Shown one piece after another: positions 25,346-34,086 of a stretch of DNA of 64,000 nt. Made by a program: the position numbers and the translations under genes. Under the pieces are notes generated by a model. The model did no database searches. It was not told the DNA's origin and saw only the letters and a program-made list of their open reading frames with translations. The DNA is taken from positions 25,740 to 89,739 of the forward strand of contig NZ_JAUSVS010000013.1 in assembly GCF_030814835.1 (NCBI RefSeq). The letters run 5' to 3'. Every line of letters begins with the position of its first letter. Positions within the stretch are counted from its first letter, which is position 1. The DNA is from Caulobacter ginsengisoli (lineage in GTDB: Bacteria; Pseudomonadota; Alphaproteobacteria; Caulobacterales; Caulobacteraceae).

Positions 25346-26347
25346 TTGACCAAGCCCGCCGCCATTACGCCAGCAAGCGCCTCCACGGCGTCGGCGCTGT
25401 GGACGGACTATCTGCAGCTGCTCAAGCCGCGGGTGATGAGCCTGGTGGTGTTCACCGCCCTGACGGGCCTGGTCTGCGCCGGCAAGCCGATCAACCCGAT
25501 CATCGCCTTCGTGGCCATCCTCTGCATCGCGGTGGGGGCGGGGGCTTCGGCCTCGCTCAACATGTGGTTCGACGCCGACATCGACGCCAAGATGCGGCGC
25601 ACCCGCGGCCGGCCGGTGCCGATGGGCAAGGTGGCCGGGGTCGAGGCTCTGACGCTCGGCGTGGTGCTGTCGCTGTTTTCCGTCATGTTCATGGGCATGA
25701 CGACCAACTGGCTGGCGGCCGGCCTGCTGGCCTTCACCATCCTGTTCTACGCCGTGATCTACACCATGTGGCTCAAGCGCTGGACGGCCCAGAACATCGT
25801 CATCGGCGGCCTGGCCGGGGCGCTGCCGCCGGCCATCGGCTGGGCGGCGGCCTCGGGCTCGACCCCGCTCAACGCCTGGCTGCTGGTGGCCATCATCTTC
25901 CTGTGGACCCCGCCGCACTTCTGGGCCCTGGCCCTCTACACCAGCGACGACTACGCCAGGGTGGGCGTGCCGATGATGCCGGTGGTCAAGGGCGCGGCCT
26001 CCACCCGCCGCCAGATCCTCGGCTACAGCCTGGTGCTGATCCCCGTCTGCCTGGCCCCCGCCGTCACGGGCCTGGGCGGCCCGGCCTATCTGGCGGTCTC
26101 GGCCCTGGGCGGGGCGGTCTTCCTGCTGCTGGCCTGGCGGGTGTTCAGGTCGCGGGCCGGCGACGCCCCGGGCGAGCGTGAGGAGGGCCTCTACGACGTC
26201 AAGGCCGCCGCCAAGGACGCCCGCAACCTCTTTGCCTTCTCCATCCTCTACCTGACCCTGCTGTTCGCGGCCCTGCTGGTCGAGAAGTTCGCCGGCATCG
26301 CGCCGCTGCCCAACCTGACCGGCCCCTTCTTCAGTGGATTGGCCTGA
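25346..26347 (+). CDS. ctaB: Protoheme IX farnesyltransferase (heme O synthase)
   Basis: 333 residues from a TTG start; no in-frame ATG lies near enough to include the first transmembrane helix. UbiA superfamily: the first Asp-rich motif is NMWFDADIDAKMRRTRGRP, the second region is LWTPPHFWALALYTSDDYARVGVPMMP. About seven to nine membrane helices. It adds the farnesyl tail to heme B to make heme O for subunit I. The stop overlaps the coxF start by 1 nt (TGATG). Confidence 0.95.
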   Translation: MTKPAAITPASASTASALWTDYLQLLKPRVMSLVVFTALTGLVCAGKPINPIIAFVAILCIAVGAGASASLNMWFDADIDAKMRRTRGRPVPMGKVAGVEALTLGVVLSLFSVMFMGMTTNWLAAGLLAFTILFYAVIYTMWLKRWTAQNIVIGGLAGALPPAIGWAAASGSTPLNAWLLVAIIFLWTPPHFWALALYTSDDYARVGVPMMPVVKGAASTRRQILGYSLVLIPVCLAPAVTGLGGPAYLAVSALGGAVFLLLAWRVFRSRAGDAPGEREEGLYDVKAAAKDARNLFAFSILYLTLLFAALLVEKFAGIAPLPNLTGPFFSGLA

Positions 26348-26499
26348 TGCCCAACCCCTTCAACGAGACCGACGAACAGGCCAAGGCCCGCAAGGGGCGC
26401 AGCCTCGCCATCGCGCTGGGCCTGGTGGTCTTCATCATCCTGATCTTCGTGGTCTCGATCGTGAACATGGGAGGGGCGATTGCAAACCGGCCCCTCTAA
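26347..26499 (+). CDS. coxF: CoxF-type small membrane protein of the oxidase operon
   Basis: 50 residues: a polar N-terminus (NPFNETDEQAKARKGR) followed by one hydrophobic helix at about 20-40 and a short tail. The gene lies between ctaB and ctaG, the usual place for coxF in alphaproteobacterial oxidase operons. It overlaps ctaB by 1 nt and ctaG by 20 nt. Its exact role in oxidase assembly is not established. Too short for standard ORF cutoffs. Confidence 0.82.
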   Translation: MPNPFNETDEQAKARKGRSLAIALGLVVFIILIFVVSIVNMGGAIANRPL

Positions 26500-27070
26500 G
26501 CGCCGCAACGCCCTGGTCGCGGTCGTCTGCCTGGGCGTCTTCGCCGGCATGGTCGGCGCGGCCTATGCCGCCGTGCCGCTCTACAAGGCCTTCTGCCAGC
26601 TGACCGGCTATGACGGCACGGTGCGCCAGGCCGCCAAGGCGCCGGACAAGGCGCTGGACCGGACCATCGTCATCCGCTTCGACACCAACGTCCGGGACCT
26701 GCCCTTCGACTTCAAGGCCAGGCAGCTGACCCAGACGCTGAAGATCGGCGAGACGGGCCTGGCCTATTTCACGGTCACCAACACCAGCGACAAACCCTAT
26801 ACCGCCCGGGCCAGCTACAATGTGCTGCCCGAGCAGGCCGGGGCCTATTTCCAGAAGCTGCAATGCTTCTGTTTCTCGGACCAGACGATCGGGCCGCACC
26901 AGACCATGGAGTTCCCGGTGCTGTATTTCGTCGATCCGAAATACGCCGATGATTTCGAGACCCGCGGTTCAGGCGAGGTCACTCTGTCCTACACCTTCTT
27001 CCCGGTGGACCAGAAACGCGCCGAGAGCGCCTCTGGACCCCTTGGCGGAAAGGTGAAGGCAGGGCTATAG
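26480..27070 (+). CDS. ctaG: Cytochrome c oxidase assembly protein CtaG/Cox11
   Basis: 196 residues from a TTG inside coxF, preceded by GGGAGGGG. One N-terminal membrane anchor (about 10-30), then a periplasmic immunoglobulin-like domain. The Cys-x-Cys copper site is CFCFSDQ, with PLYKAFCQLTGYDG and FPVLYFVDPKYADD flanking. It delivers copper to CuB of subunit I. Confidence 0.95.
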   Translation: MQTGPSKRRNALVAVVCLGVFAGMVGAAYAAVPLYKAFCQLTGYDGTVRQAAKAPDKALDRTIVIRFDTNVRDLPFDFKARQLTQTLKIGETGLAYFTVTNTSDKPYTARASYNVLPEQAGAYFQKLQCFCFSDQTIGPHQTMEFPVLYFVDPKYADDFETRGSGEVTLSYTFFPVDQKRAESASGPLGGKVKAGL

Positions 27071-27084
27071 CAGGCAGGATTCGT

Positions 27085-27104
27085 CGGGACCCCCAGGGGG
27101 CCCG
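27085..27104 (+). terminator. Short GC hairpin between ctaG and coxC
   Basis: CGGG-A-CCCC and GGGG-G-CCCG pair across a small loop at 27085-27104. No T-run follows and the operon continues, so an mRNA processing or stability role is more likely than termination. Confidence 0.3.
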
Positions 27105-27132
27105 CGTGAGGGGAAGAAGGTTAAGGCACGAC

Positions 27133-28014
27133 ATGGCCCACGACGGCGTCAAGCACGACTACCATCTCGTCAATCCGAGCCACTATCCGTTGCTCGGTTC
27201 GATCGCCGCCACCGTCATGCTGATGGGCGTGGTCGTCGGCATGAAGGGATTGTTCGGCATTCCCAAGGGCAACTGGATCATGGCCATCGGCGGCCTGGCC
27301 GGCGTGCTCTACACCATGCTCGGCTGGTGGATGCAGGTGACCAAGGAAGCCAACCAGGGGGACCACACCCCGGTGGTCTCCATCGGCCTGCGCTACGGCA
27401 TGATCCTGTTCATCGCTTCGGAAGTGATGTTCTTCGTCGCCTGGTTCTGGATCTTCTTCGAGATGGCCCTGTTCTCGGGCCACCGCGTCCTGACCCCCGA
27501 GGTCGGCAATTTCGAAGGCGTCGCCGAAGCCTGGAAGACCTGGCCGCCCAAGGGCATCGAACTGGTGCCGGCCTTCCACCTGCCGCTGATCAACACCCTG
27601 ACCCTGCTGCTCTCGGGCACCACGGTGACCTGGGCCCACCACGCCCTGCAGCAGGGCGACCGCAAGAGCGCCAAGATCGGCCTCTTCCTGACCATCCTGC
27701 TGGGCGTGCTGTTCACCTCGATCCAGGCCTATGAGTACCACCACATCCTGACCGAGAAGCTGTTCTACTCCGAAGAGGCGGCCAATGCCGGCCTCTATGG
27801 CTCGTCCTTCTTCATGGCCACGGGCTTCCACGGCTTCCACGTGCTGATCGGGACCATCTTCCTGACCGTCTGCTTCCTGCGCCTGCTGGGCGGCGGCTTC
27901 AGCCCCAAACAGCATTTCGGGTTCGAGGCGGCGGCCTGGTACTGGCACTTCGTCGACGTGGTCTGGCTGTTCCTGTTCGCCTTCATCTACGTGATCTTCG
28001 GGACCACAAACTGA
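27133..28014 (+). CDS. coxC: Cytochrome c oxidase subunit III
   Basis: 293 residues from MAHDGVKHDYHLVNPSHYPL; a GTG nine codons earlier is less likely. Seven membrane helices are expected. Diagnostic stretches: RYGMILFIASEVMFFVAWFW, LTLLLSGTTVTWAHHAL, and the C-terminal ATGFHGFHVLIGT and WYWHFVDVVWLFLF. It completes the core of the aa3 oxidase. Confidence 0.96.
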   Translation: MAHDGVKHDYHLVNPSHYPLLGSIAATVMLMGVVVGMKGLFGIPKGNWIMAIGGLAGVLYTMLGWWMQVTKEANQGDHTPVVSIGLRYGMILFIASEVMFFVAWFWIFFEMALFSGHRVLTPEVGNFEGVAEAWKTWPPKGIELVPAFHLPLINTLTLLLSGTTVTWAHHALQQGDRKSAKIGLFLTILLGVLFTSIQAYEYHHILTEKLFYSEEAANAGLYGSSFFMATGFHGFHVLIGTIFLTVCFLRLLGGGFSPKQHFGFEAAAWYWHFVDVVWLFLFAFIYVIFGTTN

Positions 28015-28016
28015 GC

Positions 28017-28373
28017 GTGACCAACCCGTACCTGGCGGGGGCGGCGGGCCGCTGTCCCCAGTGCGGCGAAGGGCATCTGTTCGAGGGCTTCCTCAAGGTG
28101 TCCCAGACCTGCGAGGCCTGCGGTTTCGACCTCTCCAAGGCCGACAGCGGTGACGGCCCCGCCGTCTTCGTGATCATGATCGCCGGCTTCCTGATGGCGT
28201 TCGGGACGCTGTTCTCGCTGTTCGCCTTCCATTGGCCGGTCTGGCTGGTCCTGGCCTTCTGGATGCCGATGACCGTGGTGACCTGCCTCGGCCTGCTGCG
28301 GCCCATGAAGGGCCTGCTGGTCGCCGCCCAGTTCGTGCACAAGGCCTCGCAAGCCGGACGCCATGACGTCTGA
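28017..28373 (+). CDS. DUF983 family membrane protein
   Basis: 118 residues from a GTG 2 nt after coxC. An N-terminal zinc-ribbon-like motif (CPQCGEGHLF and CEACGFDLSK, four cysteines) precedes two hydrophobic helices. DUF983 proteins commonly sit between subunit III and SURF1 genes in alphaproteobacteria, suggesting an oxidase-assembly role, not proven. It overlaps surf1 by 11 nt. Confidence 0.87.
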   Translation: MTNPYLAGAAGRCPQCGEGHLFEGFLKVSQTCEACGFDLSKADSGDGPAVFVIMIAGFLMAFGTLFSLFAFHWPVWLVLAFWMPMTVVTCLGLLRPMKGLLVAAQFVHKASQAGRHDV

Positions 28374-29082
28374 GACGTCCGAGCGGGGCAGCCGTTTTCC
28401 GATCGGCCTGACCATCGCCACGGCCATCGCCATGGCCATTCTGATCGGCCTTGGGGTCTGGCAGCTCCAGCGGCTGGCCTGGAAACAGAACCTGCTCGCC
28501 CAGATCGCCGCCCGCAGCACAGCGCCGGCCGTGTCGCTGGATGCGGGCCTGGCCAGCGCCGAGAACCCGGAGTTCACCCGGGTCCGGGTGGTCTGCCCGG
28601 GCCTGGCGACCGCCCGCTTCGTGGCCATCTACGCCATCGGCGAGGGCCAGGCCGGCGACCGGCTGGTCTCGCTCTGCCATCCCACCGACTCGAAGCTGGC
28701 CCTGCTGGTCGACCGCGGCTTCGTCGCCGGCACGATCTCGGCCCGCCCGCCCCAGACCGAGAGCCAGACGCCGGTCGCCATCGTCGGCCTGCTGCGCCGG
28801 GGCGACCACGGCAACGCCTTCACCCCGCCGCCGCAGGACGGCCGCTTCTTCAGCCGCGACCTGGCCGCCATCGGCAAGGCCCTGGGCGCGACCCGCCCGC
28901 TGGCCCCGCTGATGCTCAGCGCCGAGACCTCCAGCAATCCCGAGTGGAAGGCGCTGGTCCCCGCGCCGCTGCCCAGCGACATCCCCAACCGCCACCTGGA
29001 ATACGCCCTGACCTGGTTCGGCCTTGCCGGGGCCCTGGCCGCCGTCTATGGCGCCATGCTCTGGCGACGTCGGAAGGCATAA
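28363..29082 (+). CDS. SURF1 family oxidase assembly protein
   Basis: 239 residues. Two terminal membrane helices (about 14-33 and 213-232) flank a periplasmic domain, the standard SURF1 layout. Motifs: LIGLGVWQLQRLAWKQNLL, LLVDRGFVAG and the C-terminal NRHLEYALTWFGLAGALA. It helps insert heme a into subunit I. It overlaps thrC by 1 nt (TAATG). Confidence 0.93.
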   Translation: MTSETSERGSRFPIGLTIATAIAMAILIGLGVWQLQRLAWKQNLLAQIAARSTAPAVSLDAGLASAENPEFTRVRVVCPGLATARFVAIYAIGEGQAGDRLVSLCHPTDSKLALLVDRGFVAGTISARPPQTESQTPVAIVGLLRRGDHGNAFTPPPQDGRFFSRDLAAIGKALGATRPLAPLMLSAETSSNPEWKALVPAPLPSDIPNRHLEYALTWFGLAGALAAVYGAMLWRRRKA

Positions 29083-30491
29083 TGAACTACATCTCCACCC
29101 GTTCGGGCTGCGGGCCTGACTCGCCGCCTATCGGATTCCTGGACGCGGTGCTGGCCGGCCTGGCCCCCGACGGCGGCCTCTATGTGCCGCAGACCTGGCC
29201 CGCCTTCACGCCCGAAGAGATCGCCGCGTTCGGCGGCAAGCCCTACCATCAGGTCGCCGCCGCCGTGCTGGGCCGCTTCGCCGGCGATGAGATTCCCGCC
29301 GACGTCCTCGGCGACATGTGCCGCGAGGCCTATGACAGCTTCAGCCACGCGGCCACCGCGCCGCTGAAGCAGCTCTATCCCGACACCTATCTGCTGGAGC
29401 TGTTCCACGGCCCGACCCTGGCCTTCAAGGACGTGGCCATGCAGCTGCTGGGCCGGCTCTACGACTATGCTCTCAAGCGCCAGGGCCGGAAGATCACCAT
29501 CCTGGCCGCCACCAGCGGCGACACCGGCGGAGCGGCGGTCGAGGCTTTCCGGGGCCGCAGCAACGTCAACATCGTCGTGCTCTTCCCCGATGGCCGGATC
29601 AGCGAGGTCCAGCGCCGGTTCATGACCACGGCGACCGAGGCCAATGTCCGCTGCGTGGCCGTGCAGGGCACCTTCGACGACTGCCAGGGCATCCTGAAGG
29701 CCGCCTTCCAGGACGACCAGTTCCGCACCGCCGTCGACCTGTCGGCGGTCAACTCGATCAATTTCGCCCGCATCGCCGCCCAGTGCGTCTACTACTTCAC
29801 CGCCGCCGTGGCCCTGGGCGCGCCGGCCACTTCGCCGGCCTTCGTGGTCCCAACCGGCAATTTCGGCGACGCCTTCGCCGGCTATGTCGCCCACGCCATG
29901 GGCCTGCCGATCAGCCGCATCCTGACCGCCACCAACAGCAACGACATCGTCGCCCGCGCCTTCACCGAAGGGCGCTACAGCCGCGGCGTCGTCGCCCCGA
30001 CCCAGAGCCCGGCCATGGACATCCAGGTCGCCTCCAACTTCGAGCGCCTCTATTTCGAATGCGCCCGCCGCGACGGGCTTGAGACCGGCCGCGCCTTCCA
30101 GGCCTTCGCCAGCACCGGCGGCCTGGACATCCCGCCCGCGGCGCTCGCCGCCATGCGCGACCTCTTCGCCGGCGCCTCGGTCAGCGAGACCGACACCTCG
30201 GCCGCCATGGTTTCGACCCTCAACGAGACCGGCGAACTGATCGATCCCCACACCGCCGTGGCCGTGGCCGCCGCTCGCCGCCTGGGCTCGCCCAGCCCCT
30301 ACGCGCCGCAGATCGTGCTCTCCACCGCCCATCCGGCCAAGTTCACCGAAGCCGTCCACGCCGCCACCGGCGTCATCCCGCCCTCGCCGCGCGGCGCCGG
30401 CGAGCTTGCCGCCCGGCCCGAGCGCTTCGACCGCCTGCCCGCCGATGGCGAGGCGGTGAAGGCCTATGTCCGCGATTTCGCCATCGGATGA
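29082..30491 (+). CDS. thrC: Threonine synthase
   Basis: 469 residues, the long form. PLP lysine in GPTLAFKDVAMQLLG, phosphate-binding loop AATSGDTGGAAVEAF, and NFGDAFAGYVAHAMGLP. It converts O-phosphohomoserine to threonine. The partner thrB lies at 53707-54657, so the pathway is split. The ATG overlaps the surf1 stop, placing thrC at the end of the oxidase operon. Confidence 0.96.
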   Translation: MNYISTRSGCGPDSPPIGFLDAVLAGLAPDGGLYVPQTWPAFTPEEIAAFGGKPYHQVAAAVLGRFAGDEIPADVLGDMCREAYDSFSHAATAPLKQLYPDTYLLELFHGPTLAFKDVAMQLLGRLYDYALKRQGRKITILAATSGDTGGAAVEAFRGRSNVNIVVLFPDGRISEVQRRFMTTATEANVRCVAVQGTFDDCQGILKAAFQDDQFRTAVDLSAVNSINFARIAAQCVYYFTAAVALGAPATSPAFVVPTGNFGDAFAGYVAHAMGLPISRILTATNSNDIVARAFTEGRYSRGVVAPTQSPAMDIQVASNFERLYFECARRDGLETGRAFQAFASTGGLDIPPAALAAMRDLFAGASVSETDTSAAMVSTLNETGELIDPHTAVAVAAARRLGSPSPYAPQIVLSTAHPAKFTEAVHAATGVIPPSPRGAGELAARPERFDRLPADGEAVKAYVRDFAIG

Positions 30492-31756
30492 GCGCCCGCC
30501 TGCACCGCCTGACCACCGGCGTCCGCGTCATCTGCGATCCGATGCCGGGGCTGGAGACCCTGGCCCTGTCGGTCGTGGCCGGCCGGGGCGCCCGCTACGA
30601 GGACGAGGCCCGCTCTGGCTGGTCGCACCTGCTCGAGCACATGGTGTTCAAGGGCGCCGGCGACCGCTCGGCCCGCGAGATCGTCGAGGTCATCGAGCAG
30701 GAAGGCGGCCAGCTCAACGCCGCCACCGGCTATGAGCGCACCAGCTTCCAGGTGCGGGCCCTGAAGGGCGGCCTGGACTTAGGGATGGCCGTCGTCGCCG
30801 ACCTGGTCCTGCGTCCCACTCTCGACGCCGGCGACCTGAAGAAGGAAAAGCAGGTGGTCGGCCAGGAGATCGCCGAGGCCGCCGACACCCCCGACGACCT
30901 GGTCTTCGAACTGGCCCAGGCCGCCTGCTGGCAGGGTCAGTCGCTGGGCCGGCCGATCCTGGGTACGGTCAAATCCATCAAGCCCGCCGACCCGGCCGCT
31001 CTCGCCGCCTGGCGCGCCGCCCTCTACGCCCCCGACCGCCTGGTGGTCAGCGCCGCCGGGGCGGTGGATGAGGCCGAACTGCTGGCCCTGGCCGAGCGCG
31101 AGTTCGGCCATCTGCCCGCGCAGGCCGGCGCGCCGGTCCCACCGCCCGCCGTCTTCACCGCCGGTGTCGCCGCCAAGGACCGCCGGCTGGAACAGGCGCA
31201 TCTGGTCCTGCTGCTGCCCGCCCCTGGCGCAGGGGACGACGACTATTTCCCGCTCCGCGTCTTCGTCGAGGCTCTGGGCGGCGGCATGTCCTCGCGCCTG
31301 TTCCAGGAGGCCCGCGAGAAGCGCGGCCTGGCCTACGCCATCGACGCCTATGCCGAGACCCATCCCGATGGCGGGGTGCTGGGCGTCTATGCCGGCTGCG
31401 CGGCCAAGGACGCCGCCGAACTGGCCAAGGTCACCGCCGGTGAAATCCTCGACCTGGGCGCTTCGATCGGCGCCGCCGAACTGGCCCGGGCCAAGGCCCA
31501 GCTCAAGGCCTCGATGTTCATGGGCCGCGAACAGCCGCTGAACCGCGCCGAGCAGTCGGCGGGCCAGATTCTGCTGTTCGACCGCCTGTTCACCGCCGCC
31601 GACCTGGCCGCCGCCATCGACGCGGTGACGCCCGCCGACATCGCCCGCCTGGCCGGCCGGCTGGTGGGGCCGAAGCTGTCGGTGGGTTCGGTGCTGGGGT
31701 CGAAGGCGGCCCTGTCGGCGCCCGCCGCGTTCGAGACGGCGCTTTTCGGCGCTTGA
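30488..31756 (+). CDS. M16 (insulinase/processing-peptidase family) zinc protease
   Basis: 422 residues. Inverted zinc motif HLLEHMVFKGAGDR (HxxEH) with the downstream Glu in VIEQEGGQLNAATGYE. The C-terminal half (GMSSRLFQEAREKRGLAYAIDAYAE) is the second M16 domain. No signal peptide, so cytoplasmic. It resembles mitochondrial processing peptidase beta-type proteins of alphaproteobacteria. Start overlaps the thrC stop by 4 nt, the common thrC-M16 arrangement. Confidence 0.93.
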   Translation: MSARLHRLTTGVRVICDPMPGLETLALSVVAGRGARYEDEARSGWSHLLEHMVFKGAGDRSAREIVEVIEQEGGQLNAATGYERTSFQVRALKGGLDLGMAVVADLVLRPTLDAGDLKKEKQVVGQEIAEAADTPDDLVFELAQAACWQGQSLGRPILGTVKSIKPADPAALAAWRAALYAPDRLVVSAAGAVDEAELLALAEREFGHLPAQAGAPVPPPAVFTAGVAAKDRRLEQAHLVLLLPAPGAGDDDYFPLRVFVEALGGGMSSRLFQEAREKRGLAYAIDAYAETHPDGGVLGVYAGCAAKDAAELAKVTAGEILDLGASIGAAELARAKAQLKASMFMGREQPLNRAEQSAGQILLFDRLFTAADLAAAIDAVTPADIARLAGRLVGPKLSVGSVLGSKAALSAPAAFETALFGA

Positions 31757-31786
31757 CCAAATCGGTCAAGGGCGCACCTTTCCGCC

Positions 31787-32383
31787 ATGGCGATGCTGGA
31801 CTGGATGTCGACGGAAAGCGGCCTGCGGCTGGACGGCGGCATCGTCGGCCTGCGGCCCCCCCGCATGTCCGATCACGCCGAATGGTCCCAGCTGCGCCAC
31901 GAATCCCGCGCCTTCCTGCAGCCCTGGGAGCCGACCTGGGCCGAGGACGACCTGACCCGCCCGGCCTATCGCCGGCGGCTGGACGCCTGGCGGCGGGACA
32001 TGGATCTGGGGCTGGCCTATCCCTTCTTCGTCTTCAACCGCGAGGACGACGCCCTGGTCGGCGGGGTCACCCTCTCCAACGTCCGGCGGGGTGTCGCCCA
32101 GACCGGCACGCTGGGCTACTGGGCCGGCCAGAAGTTCGCGCGGCGCGGCTATATCCTGGCGGGGGTGAAGGCAGTCAGCCGCTTCAGTTTCGGCGCCCTG
32201 GCCCTCTCGCGCCTGGAAGCGGCCTGCCTGAAAGCCAACGAACCCTCGGCCAACCTTCTGCTCAAAGCAGGGTTCACCGAAGAGGGATTTGCCAAGGCTT
32301 ATTTGAAAATTAACGGCGTTTGGCGAGATCATCGTCTGTTCGGACTGATCTCCCGCGACCGTGCGCGAGACAGCGCCGAATAG
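31787..32383 (+). CDS. GNAT acetyltransferase, RimJ/RimL-like
   Basis: 198 residues. Motifs include LRPPRMSDHAEWSQLR, YPFFVFNREDDALVGGVTLSNV, the acetyl-CoA loop region GYWAGQKFARRGYILAGVKA, and the RimJ-like LEAACLKANEPSANLLLKAGFTEEGFAKAYLKING. It probably acetylates a protein N-terminus or small amine. It starts 30 nt after the M16 gene and precedes pdeA by 32 nt. Confidence 0.9.
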   Translation: MAMLDWMSTESGLRLDGGIVGLRPPRMSDHAEWSQLRHESRAFLQPWEPTWAEDDLTRPAYRRRLDAWRRDMDLGLAYPFFVFNREDDALVGGVTLSNVRRGVAQTGTLGYWAGQKFARRGYILAGVKAVSRFSFGALALSRLEAACLKANEPSANLLLKAGFTEEGFAKAYLKINGVWRDHRLFGLISRDRARDSAE

Positions 32384-32415
32384 GGTGGCCGGTAAAACCG
32401 GTATCTGGTCCGGGA

Positions 32416-34086
32416 ATGGCGTCCTTCGGGAGTGAGCGCAGAGGCTGGGACGCGACCGCGACGCTCGAGGCGTTGGGCGGCGCTGAAGTCGTGCTCTGGA
32501 CCTGGGAGCCCGAGCTCGACCGCCTGCGCGTCTATGGCCCCGCCCGGTCGCTGGGCATGGGTCCGCTGGCCCCCGAATGCTCCTCCGCCGCCTTCCGCGC
32601 CCTGGCCCAGCCGCAAGATCGGGCCAGCGCCGACGACCTGTTGCGCATTCACGACCCCGGCATGGAAATCGCCGTCCGCCTGCGCATGCGTGGCGGGCCG
32701 ATCTGCGTCTGGCGCGGGGTCTGGCTGGAAGAGGGCGTGCGCGCCACCGGCCTGGCGGCGCTGGAAATGCGGTTCGCCGCCGCGGAGACCGATCCGCTGA
32801 CCGGGCTGCTCGATCGCCGCAGCTTCATCACCCGGGCCCGCGAGCGCCTGCAGACGCCGGGCCGCCACGAACTGGTCGTCGCCGACCTGGACCGCCTGCG
32901 CCGCCTGAACGAGGCCCTGGGTCACGAGCGGGCCGACCTGGTGCTGGCCGCCCTGGGCTCGCGCCTGGCCGCCGCCTTCCCGGCCGGGGCCATCATGGCC
33001 CGGGTCGGTGAGGACGAGTTCGCCGTGCTGGCCGCCCCCGGCCGGAGCGACGCCGCCGAGACCCTGCGCCTGGCGCTGGAACAGCCGCTGCGGGTCGCCG
33101 GCTTCGACATTCACCCCACCCTCTCGGTCGGCGCGGTCGACGTCGAGGGCGGCGAAGACGCGCCGGAAGCGGCCGAGATGCTGCGCCGGGCCGAACTGGC
33201 CGTGGAGAACGCCAAGGCCAATGGCGGCCGCGGCGGCGCCGCCGCCTATGGCCGGGCCATGGAAAGCGACGGCCTCTCGCGCCTGGCGCTCGAAGCCGAT
33301 CTGCGCGGCGCCGTGGCCCGGGGCGAGATCGTGCCGTTCTTCCAGCCGATCGTGCGCCTCTCGACCGGCGCCCTGGCCGGGTTCGAGGCCCTCTGCCGCT
33401 GGCGCCACCCGCGCCGGGGCCTGCTGCCGCCCGACGAATTTTTGCCATTGGCCGAGGAGATGGGGCTGATGAGCGAACTGGGGGCGCACATGATGCGCTC
33501 CTCGGCCCGCCAGCTGGCGGCCTGGCGCGACAGCCATGCCCTGGCCGGCGACTTCACGGTCAGCGTCAACCTCTCCACCGGCGAGATCCACCGCGACAAC
33601 CTGGTCGAGGACATCACCGGCATCATCGCCAAATACAAGCTGCCGCCCAAGGTGCTCAAACTGGAGATCACCGAGAGCGACATCATGCAGAACCCCGAGG
33701 CCGCGGCGAAAGTGCTGCAGCGCCTGCGCGCGGCGGGGGCCGGCCTGGCGCTGGACGACTTCGGAACGGGGTTCTCGTCGCTGAGCTACCTGACCCGCCT
33801 GCCGTTCGACACCCTGAAGATCGACCGCTATTTCGTGCGGACGATGAGCGTCAACGAGGGCTCGGCCACCATCGTCAAGTCGGTGATCCAGCTGGGCCAG
33901 GACCTCAACCTCGAGGTCGTCGCCGAGGGGGTCGAGAACGCGGTGATGGCCGGCGGGCTGATGCAGCTGGGCTGCGACTACGGCCAGGGCTTCGGCTACG
34001 CCCCGCCGCTGTCGCCCCAGGAGGCCGAGGTCTATCTGAACGAAAGCTATGTGGACGGGGCGGCGCCGGTCCGCACCCGCGGCTAG
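32416..34086 (+). CDS. pdeA: Cyclic-di-GMP phosphodiesterase PdeA (PAS-like, GEDEF, EAL)
   Basis: 556 residues from MASFGSERRGW. An N-terminal PAS-like sensor (to about 125) is followed by a degenerate GGDEF domain with the motif GEDEF at 198-202, then an EAL domain with intact catalytic signature: EAL at 324-326 (GFEALCRWRHP), VNLSTGEI, LEITESD, LDDFGTGFSS, LKIDRYFV and VVAEGVEN. Caulobacter crescentus PdeA has the same length, order and GEDEF site, where GTP binding activates the EAL domain. It hydrolyses c-di-GMP and, in Caulobacter, helps control polar development. Convergent with algH by 4 nt. Confidence 0.9.
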   Translation: MASFGSERRGWDATATLEALGGAEVVLWTWEPELDRLRVYGPARSLGMGPLAPECSSAAFRALAQPQDRASADDLLRIHDPGMEIAVRLRMRGGPICVWRGVWLEEGVRATGLAALEMRFAAAETDPLTGLLDRRSFITRARERLQTPGRHELVVADLDRLRRLNEALGHERADLVLAALGSRLAAAFPAGAIMARVGEDEFAVLAAPGRSDAAETLRLALEQPLRVAGFDIHPTLSVGAVDVEGGEDAPEAAEMLRRAELAVENAKANGGRGGAAAYGRAMESDGLSRLALEADLRGAVARGEIVPFFQPIVRLSTGALAGFEALCRWRHPRRGLLPPDEFLPLAEEMGLMSELGAHMMRSSARQLAAWRDSHALAGDFTVSVNLSTGEIHRDNLVEDITGIIAKYKLPPKVLKLEITESDIMQNPEAAAKVLQRLRAAGAGLALDDFGTGFSSLSYLTRLPFDTLKIDRYFVRTMSVNEGSATIVKSVIQLGQDLNLEVVAEGVENAVMAGGLMQLGCDYGQGFGYAPPLSPQEAEVYLNESYVDGAAPVRTRG

